Below are positions 42,894-51,875 of a stretch of 64,000 bases of DNA, piece after piece (the first letter of the stretch is position 1; every line of letters starts with the position of its first letter). Made by a program: the position numbers and the translations under genes. The stretch comes from Butyricicoccus intestinisimiae (lineage in GTDB: Bacteria > Bacillota > Clostridia > Oscillospirales > Butyricicoccaceae), in contig NZ_JAHLQI010000001.1 of NCBI RefSeq assembly GCF_018918345.1, forward strand, positions 1 to 64,000, read 5' to 3'. Under the pieces are notes generated by a model, which was not told the origin of the DNA, searched no databases, and was given only the letters and a program-made list of their open reading frames with translations.

Positions 42894-44205
42894 GCTGAGA
42901 CTGAATCTGAAAAATCAGGCGATTGCAGTCGTGTGTGTTTCTGCGCTGATTTCTTGTGTGTGTTATCTGATTCTCAACAGTGTCGGTACATATCTGCTGG
43001 ATCAGTGTCTGTCCAAACAAGTGCATGTCGAACAGCGGAATAAAGAGATGCTGCAGTCTTTGCAGGAGTATGTGTCTCAACAGGATTTACACGTAGAAGA
43101 TACGAATGACATTGATATTTGGCTGGACGGTCAGCGCGAAGGCTATTTGATGATGGGCATTTATCAAAACGACCAGCTGATTTACGATTCGACAGCCTAC
43201 CGCTTGGGAACAGGATATTTTAACAAGACGTATTCGGAAAGCGAAACAGACGGCTTTACGACACAAACCATTGCATTTGCCGATGGAGATGCGCAGGTTC
43301 TGCTGTACGGATACTACGACAGTGCGTATTATACAACTGCGACCGTTATAGAAATCGGCATCTGTGTCATCTTGTTTGTCCTGCTGTTTGTGGGCTGGTT
43401 TAGCAAAAAGATTGCCTATATCCGAAAACTCGAGCAGGAAATCAAAATTTTGGAGACCGGCGGCTTGGAAAAACCGATTACCGTGCGCGGAACCGATGAG
43501 CTGGGTACGCTGGCAAACGGCCTCAATCAGATGCGCATGGCGCTGGCGGAAAACATGGAAAAGGAAGCAGAAGCCAAGCGGGCGAACTATGAGCTGATTG
43601 CCGCGGTATCGCACGACCTGCGCACGCCGATGACCAGCCTGAGCCTGTATTTGGATTTGCTGCGTGAGGGCAGATATGATACCGAACAGGAGATGCATCA
43701 GTATTTGGACAAGAGCCGCGAAAAGGTTGTCCAAATCAAGCAGCTGTCCGATCAGTTGTTTGACCGGTTTTATATGTCCAAAAAAAGTTCCGTTCAATTG
43801 GAACCGCCCGTCAAAGCCCAGTTTATTCTAGAGGACTATCTGTCTAATCTGGTGGGATTTTTGGAGATCAATGGCTATCACATACAAGCACAGCTGGATT
43901 GGCCGGAGGCGTATATCGCCGTATCTATGGAATATATGGGACGAATCTTTGACAACATCGGCTCCAATATTTTGAAATATGCCGACCCGCAGCATCCGGT
44001 GCTGCTGACGGTTTCCGGCAGCAGACGGCAGCTTGTCATTCGATTTGAAAACGAGATTCTATTGCAGAGCAAAAATCCGGAGAGCACGGAGGTCGGTGTG
44101 CGGAATATTTGCCTGATGATGGAGAAAATGCACGGACTCTGTCAGGTGCGAAAGACCAAGGGACGATATTGCATCCAATTGGCATTTGCTGCTGAGAGAG
44201 AATAA
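42886..44205 (+). CDS. Sensor histidine kinase
   Basis: A 439-residue membrane kinase. Two membrane helices (about 12-35 and 150-175) enclose an outer sensing domain of about 115 residues. A HAMP-like linker leads to the H-box AAVSHDLRTPMTSLSLYLDLL (phospho-accepting His) and a catalytic domain with the N-box YMGRIFDNIGSNILKYA. The C-terminal part is short and the glycine-rich boxes are weak (ESTEVGVRNICLMMEKM). I chose a TTG start at 42886 inside the regulator gene with AAAGGG upstream. It is coupled to the response regulator and to the exporter genes that follow. Confidence 0.9.
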   Translation: MNKLRLNLKNQAIAVVCVSALISCVCYLILNSVGTYLLDQCLSKQVHVEQRNKEMLQSLQEYVSQQDLHVEDTNDIDIWLDGQREGYLMMGIYQNDQLIYDSTAYRLGTGYFNKTYSESETDGFTTQTIAFADGDAQVLLYGYYDSAYYTTATVIEIGICVILFVLLFVGWFSKKIAYIRKLEQEIKILETGGLEKPITVRGTDELGTLANGLNQMRMALAENMEKEAEAKRANYELIAAVSHDLRTPMTSLSLYLDLLREGRYDTEQEMHQYLDKSREKVVQIKQLSDQLFDRFYMSKKSSVQLEPPVKAQFILEDYLSNLVGFLEINGYHIQAQLDWPEAYIAVSMEYMGRIFDNIGSNILKYADPQHPVLLTVSGSRRQLVIRFENEILLQSKNPESTEVGVRNICLMMEKMHGLCQVRKTKGRYCIQLAFAAERE

Positions 44206-44225
44206 CGAAGGAAAGGAAGAACATC

Positions 44226-45434
44226 ATGAAGAAACACATTTTAGGAGGTTGTTTGGCGGCTTCTCTGTTGCTGCTGTGCGGCTGCGGAAGTGGAACAATC
44301 AACCAGACTGTGTATGTGCAGAGTGTGGGGGATATTCTGGGATATGACACAACGGCGAGTCAGTTTTCCGGTGTCGTTGAGTCGAGCAAGGCGCAGAAAA
44401 TCGAAAAAGACGATGATAAGACGATTGACGAGGTCAAGGTACAACAGGGAGACAGCGTGAAGAAGGGACAGGTTCTGTTCTCTTACAATAAAGATTCTTT
44501 GCAAATTTCCGTGGATTCTGCGAAGCTGGAAATAGAATCTATCCAGAACAAAATCACATCGTATCAGCAGCAGATTACACAGCTGAAAAAAGACAAGAAG
44601 TCGGCGGGAAAATCCGAGCAGCTCAGTTATAACCTGCAAATTCAGGAAGCACAGCTGGATCTGACGTCGGAGCAGTACAATTTGAAGAAAAAGCAAAAAG
44701 AACTGGAGGATCTGCAAAAGAATTTGCAGAATGCGGACGTTGTCGCAGAGGCAGACGGCGTGGTGCAGTCGATTTCTACGGGCAAATCGTCGGACGGCAG
44801 CGATACCTTTATGACAATCCTGCAAACCGGCGCATACAAGATTAAGGGTAAAGTCAGTGAACTGGAAGTTGGAGATTTGGAAAAGGGCGCAGAAGTGACC
44901 ATCCATTCCCGCATTGACGAGAGCAAGACTTGGGCGGGCACCATTTCTCAGGTGGATACAGAAGGTGCGGTCAGCGAGTCGGATGATTCTTCCATGGGAA
45001 ATGACCAGAATGCAGACAATACCGCGTCCAAGTATACGTTTTATGTGGTGCCGAATACACAGGATGATATGATGATCGGACAGCACGTGTATATCACGCT
45101 GGGCAGTCAGGAAACCGATAAGGGTATCTGGCTCAATGCAGACTATGTTGTGCAGGACGGCGATGACACCTACGTTTGGCTGGCGAACAACGAAGGCAAG
45201 CTGGAAAAGCATCATGTCACGATTGGCAGACACAATGAAGAAACCAATACCTATGAAATCACAGACGGTCTGACACTGCGTGATTATTTGGCGTTCCCGA
45301 CGGATACCTGTAAGGAGGGCGAAAAGACAACCGTCTCCAATGCCGGTGACTCCGGTGAATCAGAGGATTCGTCTGCGGATACATCCGGCGATATGGGCTC
45401 TGCAGCGATGCCGGCCGAGGAGGGAGCGTCATAA
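44226..45434 (+). CDS. ABC exporter adaptor (HlyD/MacA-like) lipoprotein 1
   Basis: A 402-residue membrane fusion protein. LAASLLLLCGC is a lipobox-type signal. A lipoyl half-motif (VDEVKVQQGDSVKKGQVLFSYNKDS), a coiled-coil hairpin (about 90-165), the second lipoyl half (DVVAEADGVVQSISTGKSSDG) and a beta-barrel region follow. The C-terminal ~40 residues are low in complexity (SNAGDSGESEDSSADTSGD). Such proteins link MacB-like permeases to their substrate outside the membrane. The ATPase start lies inside its stop codon region (ATAATGAG), so the genes are coupled. Confidence 0.87.
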   Translation: MKKHILGGCLAASLLLLCGCGSGTINQTVYVQSVGDILGYDTTASQFSGVVESSKAQKIEKDDDKTIDEVKVQQGDSVKKGQVLFSYNKDSLQISVDSAKLEIESIQNKITSYQQQITQLKKDKKSAGKSEQLSYNLQIQEAQLDLTSEQYNLKKKQKELEDLQKNLQNADVVAEADGVVQSISTGKSSDGSDTFMTILQTGAYKIKGKVSELEVGDLEKGAEVTIHSRIDESKTWAGTISQVDTEGAVSESDDSSMGNDQNADNTASKYTFYVVPNTQDDMMIGQHVYITLGSQETDKGIWLNADYVVQDGDDTYVWLANNEGKLEKHHVTIGRHNEETNTYEITDGLTLRDYLAFPTDTCKEGEKTTVSNAGDSGESEDSSADTSGDMGSAAMPAEEGAS

Positions 45435-46126
45435 TGAGTCAAATCATTGCATGCCGCGATATTTTCAAAGATTATGCGCGGGGAAAGCTGACGGTTCCGG
45501 TGCTCAAGCATGTGACTTTTACGGTGCAGCAGGGCGAGTACATCGCGATTATGGGACCGTCCGGTTCGGGAAAGACCACGCTGATGAACATTATCGGCTG
45601 TTTGGATGTTCCGACCTCCGGTACATTTTCGCTGGATGGAGAAGAAATTTCCGGTTTGTCGGAAAATCGAATGGCGGAAATCCGGAATAAAACACTGGGG
45701 TTTGTCTTTCAGCACGCGGATTTGCTGCCGGAACTGACAGCACTGGACAACGTCGCGCTGCCGCTGCTGTATCGCGGCGTGCGCAAAAAAGAACGCCGCG
45801 CACGGGCGGCAGAGGTACTGGAAAAAGTTGGACTGGGTGACCGCATGGAGTTTTACCCGAATCAGATGTCCGGCGGTCAGTGCCAGCGCGCAGCGATTGC
45901 CCGCGCAATTGTGGGCAATCCGAAGCTTTTGCTGGCGGATGAACCGACCGGCGCATTGGACAGCCAGTCCGGTAAAAATATTATGCAGCTGTTCCGACAG
46001 CTCAACCAAGAGGGCATTACCATCATCACCATTACCCATGCGGCAGAAGTCGCGCAAGAAGCGGACAAGTGCTTTCATATTTATGACGGAGAACTGTTTA
46101 CAGATAGGGAGGTTTCGGCACGGTGA
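45434..46126 (+). CDS. ABC transporter ATP-binding protein (MacB/LolD-like)
   Basis: A 230-residue ATPase with Walker A GPSGSGKTTL (about 37-46), the Q-loop in GFVFQHADLLPELTALDNV, the signature MSGGQCQRAA, Walker B LLLADEPTGALD and the H-loop ITITHAAE. This is the MacB/LolD subgroup that powers mechanotransmission rather than translocation through the membrane. It lies between the two adaptor genes and overlaps the second by four bases (GTGA). Confidence 0.94.
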   Translation: MSQIIACRDIFKDYARGKLTVPVLKHVTFTVQQGEYIAIMGPSGSGKTTLMNIIGCLDVPTSGTFSLDGEEISGLSENRMAEIRNKTLGFVFQHADLLPELTALDNVALPLLYRGVRKKERRARAAEVLEKVGLGDRMEFYPNQMSGGQCQRAAIARAIVGNPKLLLADEPTGALDSQSGKNIMQLFRQLNQEGITIITITHAAEVAQEADKCFHIYDGELFTDREVSAR

Positions 46127-47523
46127 AAAAGATTCCGAAAAAAGCAAAAATAATCGTAGGTGCTGCCGTGCTGGCGGGTGCGGTCGGATTTGGCTGCTTC
46201 TGTGTGTATCAGAGCCATTTCAACGGAACGGTTGCCGTCTATTCCGCTTCCGATGACAGCATTTCGATGAGCGAATCCAACTGGTGGGGTGGCGGACAAT
46301 ACGATGGCACCATACAGGCAGACGGCGTGCAGACCGTCATGATATCCGAATCGCAGACGGTAGGCGAAGTAGCTGTCAAAGAGGGACAGCAGGTGAAAAA
46401 AGGAGACAAGCTGTTTTCCTATGATACCACGCTGTCCGATTTGGATATGCAGCGGGCGCAGCTCGACATCAAAAAGCTGGAACTACAGCTGAAAACGGCA
46501 AAAAACAACCTGAAAATTGTGCAGAAATATCGTCCGGGCGAACCGATTCAGGAACAGATTACGCAGATAGATCCGGTTGAATCAGGCGGTTCGGACAGCA
46601 AGGATTCCGGAAGCAACATGACCAATACCGGTGCGTCCGGCTCGGCTGTAAAGGTCGTGCTGCTGGGCGGTGACGCAGAGTCGGTCAAGAAACCGGATGA
46701 CGATGCGCCAAGCGGGGAGGCGGACGACAAAAACGGGTCTCAAGCGCCGTCTGATGCCGCGGGAAACGGAGAAAACATTCCGGCAGATGACAACGGAGAG
46801 ACCACCTATACCAAACAAGAAATCGAGCAGATGATCAAAGAACAAAAAGAGTCGATTCGAGATTTGGATTTGCAGCTGCGGCAGGCAAAGCTGCAGTACA
46901 CAAAGAAGCAGAAGGAAGAACAGAACAACACGGTTTACAGCGAATTGGATGGAACGGTGACATATGTTGGCGATTCGAGCAATAAGAGCAAGGCTTTTAT
47001 GAAAATCAGCGGTGGCGGCGGTTATCTGGTAAAGATTTCTGTCAACGAATTTACTCTGAAAGAAGTTCAGGTTGGTCAGTCTGCGACGGTGCAGGATTGG
47101 ATGACCGGAGAAAGCTATACAGGCAAGGTCAAGAGCATCAGCACCTATCCGAGTGATGACCAAGGATATACAGGCAACACCAATTCGTCCTACTATCCGG
47201 TATATATCCAGCTGGATGACAGCGGCGAGCTGACAGATCAAAGTTCGGTTAGCGTTACGCTGGAGACCGAATCGGAACAGAACAGTTTGTATTTGGAATC
47301 CGCCTTTATTGTGAAAGAAAACGGCAAAAACTATGTGTATGTGCAGGGCGAAGATGAAAAATTGGAAAAGCGCCAAGTTACAATCGGAAAATCGTTGGAT
47401 GGCTATTATACACAAATCAAAAACGGATTGACCGGAGATGACTGGGTTGCCTTTCCGTATGGAAAAAACGTCAAGGAAGGCGCTGCGACACGGCAGGCGG
47501 ATACTTCCGAGCTGTGGCAGTAA
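46123..47523 (+). CDS. ABC exporter adaptor (HlyD-like) 2, with split coiled coil
   Basis: A 466-residue second membrane fusion protein with a GTG start. It has one N-terminal membrane helix (about 9-27) and no lipobox. After a lipoyl half (VGEVAVKEGQQVKKGDKLFSYDT) the first coiled-coil arm (about 105-140) is separated from the second (about 228-265, KQEIEQMIKEQKESIRDLDLQLRQAK) by a Gly/Ser/Asp-rich linker of about 85 residues. The second lipoyl half and barrel follow. It differs clearly from the first adaptor, so the exporter may use both, or a mixed assembly. Confidence 0.85.
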   Translation: MKKIPKKAKIIVGAAVLAGAVGFGCFCVYQSHFNGTVAVYSASDDSISMSESNWWGGGQYDGTIQADGVQTVMISESQTVGEVAVKEGQQVKKGDKLFSYDTTLSDLDMQRAQLDIKKLELQLKTAKNNLKIVQKYRPGEPIQEQITQIDPVESGGSDSKDSGSNMTNTGASGSAVKVVLLGGDAESVKKPDDDAPSGEADDKNGSQAPSDAAGNGENIPADDNGETTYTKQEIEQMIKEQKESIRDLDLQLRQAKLQYTKKQKEEQNNTVYSELDGTVTYVGDSSNKSKAFMKISGGGGYLVKISVNEFTLKEVQVGQSATVQDWMTGESYTGKVKSISTYPSDDQGYTGNTNSSYYPVYIQLDDSGELTDQSSVSVTLETESEQNSLYLESAFIVKENGKNYVYVQGEDEKLEKRQVTIGKSLDGYYTQIKNGLTGDDWVAFPYGKNVKEGAATRQADTSELWQ

Positions 47524-47538
47524 AGAAGGAGTGAAACG

Positions 47539-48795
47539 ATGTTTGAAAATATGAGGCTTGCCTTTCAAGGCATTTGGAGCCACAAAATGCGTTCCGCTCT
47601 GACGATGCTGGGCATTATCATTGGCATTGCGTCCATCATCTCGATTGTATCCATGATGAAGGGAACCAATGAGCAGATCAAGCAAAATTTGATTGGCAAC
47701 GGAAATAATATTGTCGAAGTACAATTGTGTCAGGATGACAATCCCATTCAGCTGGATTATCAGTCGGTGCCGAACGGCGTTTCTACCATTTCCGAGTACA
47801 CACGGCGAAATCTGATGGACATTGACCACGTAGAGGGCGTGTCGCTGTATACACAGCGGCAGTACAGCAATGATGTGTATTATCAGAATCAAAGCTTCAG
47901 CGGCAATGTGAATGGCATAGACGAAAACTACTTGAACGTGTATAAGTATCAAATATCTGTTGGGCGGCCGTTTACCACAAGCGATTATATGCAGCGCCAT
48001 AAGGTCGCGCTGTTGGATGAAAAAGCATCGGTGACCATGTTTGCGGGAGAAGACCCAATCGGCAAGACCATTGAAATTAAGGGAGAACCCTTTCAGGTGG
48101 TCGGCATTGTCGCGGTTTCCAGCAAATCAACAAAGGTCATTAACAGTTACAGCGATTATCATATGTACGCAGACAACGGAAGTAGCGGCACGGTTATGAT
48201 TCCCAATACGGCTTGGCCGATTGTCTATCAGTTTGATGAACCGCAGAACGCAGCACTTCGCGCAGATACAACCGACAATATGACACAGGTTGGTGAAACG
48301 GCGAGTGAAATTATCAACGCGTCATTTCCGACACTGGACACCTCGGAAGCTTGCTATGACAGCCCGAGCATCAAACAGGCGGCACAGCAGCTGCAGGATT
48401 TGTCGGATTCCTCCGGCAAGCAGCTGATTTGGATTGCGGGCATCTCGCTGATTGTCGGTGCGATTGGCGTCATGAACATCATGTTGGTGTCCGTCACAGA
48501 ACGCACGCGGGAAGTGGGCTTGAAAAAGGCACTGGGCGCAAAGCGTGGTGTGATTTTGGGTCAGTTCCTGACAGAGGCATCTGTACTGACCTGTATTGGC
48601 GGTTTGATTGGTGTAATCAGCGGTTTGGTTCTGGCGAAGATTATCAGCCTGCTGACAGGAACACCGACGGCGATCAGCATTCCCGCCATGCTGCTGGCGG
48701 GAATGCTGTCCATTGTGATTGGCGTCATTTCCGGTGTGATTCCGGCTGTAAAGGCGGCAAATCTCAATCCGATTGATGCGCTGCGCAGAGATTGA
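47539..48795 (+). CDS. ABC transporter permease (MacB/FtsX family)
   Basis: A 418-residue permease with the MacB plan: N-terminal helix (HKMRSALTMLGIIIGIASIISIVSMM), a large outer MacB_PCD domain (about 45-280), and three C-terminal helices of the FtsX domain (start IAGISLIVGAIGVMNIMLVSVTERTREVGLKKALGAKR). Together with the ATPase and adaptors it should expel a peptide, antibiotic or lipid. It is the last gene of the six-gene operon and ends before a terminator. Confidence 0.93.
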   Translation: MFENMRLAFQGIWSHKMRSALTMLGIIIGIASIISIVSMMKGTNEQIKQNLIGNGNNIVEVQLCQDDNPIQLDYQSVPNGVSTISEYTRRNLMDIDHVEGVSLYTQRQYSNDVYYQNQSFSGNVNGIDENYLNVYKYQISVGRPFTTSDYMQRHKVALLDEKASVTMFAGEDPIGKTIEIKGEPFQVVGIVAVSSKSTKVINSYSDYHMYADNGSSGTVMIPNTAWPIVYQFDEPQNAALRADTTDNMTQVGETASEIINASFPTLDTSEACYDSPSIKQAAQQLQDLSDSSGKQLIWIAGISLIVGAIGVMNIMLVSVTERTREVGLKKALGAKRGVILGQFLTEASVLTCIGGLIGVISGLVLAKIISLLTGTPTAISIPAMLLAGMLSIVIGVISGVIPAVKAANLNPIDALRRD

Positions 48796-48804
48796 TAGTA
48801 CAAT

Positions 48805-48843
48805 AAAAAAAGGCTTGAAAGAGACATCTTTCGAGCCTTTTTT
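48805..48843 (+). terminator. Terminator after the ABC exporter operon
   Basis: AAAGGCTTGAAAGA pairs with TCTTTCGAGCCTTT (one G-T pair), followed by T residues. Confidence 0.88.
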
Positions 48844-48938
48844 GCAGGAAAAATAGAATACAGGAGCTGCGCGGGCGGATTTCCTGCAAAAAAAGAAAAA
48901 TTTGTTGGTTCTGACCATAACAGTTTCTTAACAAAGGC

Positions 48939-48967
48939 TTTTCAATTCGCGCAAAAGGCGGTATACT
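48939..48967 (+). promoter_or_regulatory. Promoter of the NhaC gene
   Basis: TTTTCA (48939-48944) and TATACT (48962-48967) with a 17-base spacer. The leader holds a small inverted repeat, CGAATC/GATTCG, between about 48985 and 49010. Confidence 0.5.
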
Positions 48968-49023
48968 AAGATGTAAAATACTGTCGAATCTCAGAGCATC
49001 TGCGATTCGAGAGAGGAGAACAT

Positions 49024-50664
49024 ATGAAGGGCAATATGAGAAAGAAAAAAACCATTCTCAAACGGTCTATTCTGACGCTGATTGCAGTGGTGTGTGTGGT
49101 GCTGCTGGTCATCGCGCGTCAGGCGGGCGATGTGACAGGAACGGCATGGGCGCTTATGCCGCCAATTGTGGCGATTACGTTGGCGCTGCTGACAAAAGAG
49201 GTATACAGCTCCTTGTTTGCCGGTATTGTCGTTGGCGGCGTGCTGTTTTCTGGCTGTAGCTTTGAAGGAACTGTGACGCATGTGCTCGAAGACGGCTTTT
49301 TGTCTGTGCTGTCAGATTCCGGCAATGTGGGCATCTTGATTTTCCTGATTCTGCTTGGCACGATCGTTGCACTGATGAATAATGCGGGCGGTTCTGCGGC
49401 GTTTGGTGAATGGGCAAAATCGCACATCAAAACCAAAGCCGGCGCGCAGCTGGCGACGATTTTGCTGGGTATCCTCATCTTTATTGATGACTACTTCAAT
49501 TGCTTGACGGTTGGCAGTGTCATGCGTCCGGTGACAGACGGACACAATGTATCGCGTGCCAAGCTGGCATTTTTGATTGATGCAACGGCTGCGCCGGTGT
49601 GCATCATCTCTCCGATTTCGTCTTGGGCTGCTGCCGTTTGCGGCTTTGTAGACGGTGAAGACGGCATGAACCTGTTTGTCAGTGCCATTCCGTACAATTT
49701 TTACGCCATTCTCATGGTCGTGCTGATGGTTGGCATGGTACTTGCCAAGGTGGAATTCGGTCCTATGGAGCTGCATGAGCGCAATGCTGAGCGCGGTGAT
49801 CTGTTATCAAACGGCAGCATCCGCGTGCAGGAAGATGTCACGGAGAAGGACGGCAAAAAGGGAAGTGTGGCGGATCTCGTCATTCCGATTATCAGCTTGG
49901 TTATTTGCTGTGTGATCGGCATGATTTACACCGGCGGATTTTTCTCCGGCGCCGATTTTGTCACGGCATTCTCTAACAGCAGCGCTTCTGTTGGTCTGTC
50001 TATGGGCAGTTTCTTCGGTCTGGTTATTACTATTCTGCTCTATCAGGTTCGCGGCGTTTTGTCGTTCCGCGACTGCATGGATTGTCTGTCTGAGGGCTTC
50101 AAGGCGATGGTTCCAGCAATTCTGATTTTATCGTTTGCGTGGACGTTGAAGGCAATGACCGACAGCATTGGCTGTAAGGAATTTGTTGCAGGCAGTATGA
50201 AGCTGGTTGCAGGCGATTTACAGATGTTCCTGCCGGCTGTTATCTTCTTGGTTGGCTGCTTCTTGGCATTTGCGACGGGCACCTCATGGGGCACGTTTGG
50301 CATTCTGATTCCGATTGTTGTTGCGGTATTCGAGGGCACCAACCATGAACTCATGCTGATTTCCATTTCGGCGTGTATGGCAGGTGCGGTTTGCGGCGAC
50401 CATTGTTCTCCGATTTCGGACACGACCATTATGGCGTCCGCCGGTGCACAGTGCGATCATATGAATCATGTATCCACACAGCTTCCGTATGCCGTCTTGA
50501 CAGCAGTTGTGTCGTGCGCAGCATATGTTCTGGCAGGTTTTGTACAGTCTGCATGGATTGCACTGCCGATTGCAATCGTTTCCATTGTGCTGATTATTCT
50601 GCTGCTGCGGTTTGTACAGGCGTCTAATCGCAAACGCGAGGAAGAATTAAAAGAAGTACATTGA
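49024..50664 (+). CDS. NhaC family Na+/H+ antiporter
   Basis: A 546-residue membrane protein with about twelve or more hydrophobic segments. Recognised segments are SLFAGIVVGG, LIFIDDYFNCLTVGSVMRPVTD and the C-terminal GTSWGTFGILIPIVVAV and CMAGAVCGDHCSPISDTTIMASAGA, typical of the NhaC/arginine-ornithine-like antiporter superfamily. It may exchange Na+ for H+ or an amino-acid-like substrate for another; the sequence does not decide. GAGAGGAG precedes the ATG. It is a single gene ended by a terminator that overlaps the converging gene. Confidence 0.9.
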   Translation: MKGNMRKKKTILKRSILTLIAVVCVVLLVIARQAGDVTGTAWALMPPIVAITLALLTKEVYSSLFAGIVVGGVLFSGCSFEGTVTHVLEDGFLSVLSDSGNVGILIFLILLGTIVALMNNAGGSAAFGEWAKSHIKTKAGAQLATILLGILIFIDDYFNCLTVGSVMRPVTDGHNVSRAKLAFLIDATAAPVCIISPISSWAAAVCGFVDGEDGMNLFVSAIPYNFYAILMVVLMVGMVLAKVEFGPMELHERNAERGDLLSNGSIRVQEDVTEKDGKKGSVADLVIPIISLVICCVIGMIYTGGFFSGADFVTAFSNSSASVGLSMGSFFGLVITILLYQVRGVLSFRDCMDCLSEGFKAMVPAILILSFAWTLKAMTDSIGCKEFVAGSMKLVAGDLQMFLPAVIFLVGCFLAFATGTSWGTFGILIPIVVAVFEGTNHELMLISISACMAGAVCGDHCSPISDTTIMASAGAQCDHMNHVSTQLPYAVLTAVVSCAAYVLAGFVQSAWIALPIAIVSIVLIILLLRFVQASNRKREEELKEVH

Positions 50665-50673
50665 AGATAAGAG

Positions 50674-50710
50674 AAAAAAACCAGCATGGATCATTCCATG
50701 CTGGTTTTTT
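50674..50710. terminator. Bidirectional terminator between NhaC and EamA genes
   Basis: AAAAAACCAGCATGGA pairs with TCCATGCTGGTTTTTT around a short loop. The right arm lies within the last codons of the converging gene. Confidence 0.88.
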
Positions 50711-51620
50711 GCGTGCGAATATTCTTTTGCGGCAGGGGAATCTGTGACAACAGCACAGCGGCAAAGACCAAAACACAGCCGAGAAATTCGCGCAGAGAAA
50801 AGCTCTGGTGCAGAATCAGCCAGCCGGACAGGGCGGCAAAGACAGATTCCAAGCTCATCAGCAGGGTGGCGGAAGTCGGATCCGTGCGCTTTTGACCGAG
50901 AATCTGCAGTGTATAGGCAACGCCGCACGACATCACGCCGCTGTATAAAATAGAGGAACGCGCGGCGAAAATATGCGCCCATGTCGGCGATTCCAAGGCA
51001 AACATCGCAATCAGGCTGATGCCGCCAGCGACAAGAAACTGTACACAGGACATCAAGACGCCGTCTATGCCCTTTTCGCCGAAATGGTCGATGACCATAA
51101 TATGAATAGAGAAAAAGAATGCACAGCACAAAACGAGCAAATCGCCGGTTGAAATGGTAAATTGCTCGGTGACACACAGCAGATAAAAGCCGAACAATGC
51201 GGCGGCGACGCAGAACCAAACAATTTTGGGGATTTTCTTTCCGATAAATATGCCGAGCAGCGGGACAATGACGATGTACAGGGAGGTGATAAATCCCGCT
51301 TTGCCCGGAGATGTCGTGGTCATGCCAAACTGCTGCAAATCACCGGCGATACACAGCACGAGACCGCAGCAGATGCCGCCGATGAGGGACATGCGGTCTA
51401 TGTGCCGCTGTACTTCCGGCGCACGGCGCTGCGCTTTCGACTGCATGCGCCGCTGGAACAAAATAACGGGAATCAAAACCAGTCCGCCGAGCACGGTACG
51501 AATGCCCATGAACGTAAACGGCTGCACATGCTCCATGCCGGTTGTCTGTGCGACAAACGAAGAGCCCCAAATCAGAGCTGTGAGCAGCAAAATAAGATTT
51601 CCGGTTTGTTTTTTTATCAT
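50691..51620 (-). CDS. DMT superfamily (EamA) metabolite exporter
   Basis: A 309-residue protein with ten hydrophobic segments arranged as two EamA repeats (LTALIWGSSFVAQTTGMEHVQPFTFMGIRTVLG; GVAYTLQILGQKRTDPTSATLLMSLESVFAALSGWLIL). Members export amino acids, nucleotides or drugs, or import small metabolites; no substrate is indicated. The middle loop after the first repeats is longer and basic (RRMQSKAQRRAPEVQRHIDRM). GAAAGAAGGCAG lies upstream of the ATG. Confidence 0.9.
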   Translation of the reverse strand: MIKKQTGNLILLLTALIWGSSFVAQTTGMEHVQPFTFMGIRTVLGGLVLIPVILFQRRMQSKAQRRAPEVQRHIDRMSLIGGICCGLVLCIAGDLQQFGMTTTSPGKAGFITSLYIVIVPLLGIFIGKKIPKIVWFCVAAALFGFYLLCVTEQFTISTGDLLVLCCAFFFSIHIMVIDHFGEKGIDGVLMSCVQFLVAGGISLIAMFALESPTWAHIFAARSSILYSGVMSCGVAYTLQILGQKRTDPTSATLLMSLESVFAALSGWLILHQSFSLREFLGCVLVFAAVLLSQIPLPQKNIRTQKTSME

Positions 51621-51773
51621 AGACTGCCTTCTTTCTTTGAAACATTCTTGAATAGTGTACCATATTTTCCGCCGCAGTACAATTGATATTGGTCATTCGG
51701 CACGAAATTTGACGAAACAAACGGAAGAATATTACCGGATTGCACGTAGTTTGCAGGAATATGAAATTTAGAC

Positions 51774-51802
51774 TTGAAATATGTGCAAAAAGCATGTAAA
51801 GT
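51774..51802 (+). promoter_or_regulatory. Promoter of the aspartate kinase gene
   Basis: TTGAAA (51774-51779) and TAAAGT (51797-51802) with a 17-base spacer. The leader of about 65 bases is too short for a lysine riboswitch. Confidence 0.5.
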
Positions 51803-51875
51803 TAAATGTGTATTTTCAAAAGTGCAAGTTTCCTGCCAACGACTGGCAGATAGAAAATTCCGGAGGTTTTCAAGA

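Noticed and set aside
51803-51875. Lysine riboswitch before the aspartate kinase gene
   Set aside because: The leader is about 65-73 bases, much shorter than a lysine riboswitch, and shows no such fold.
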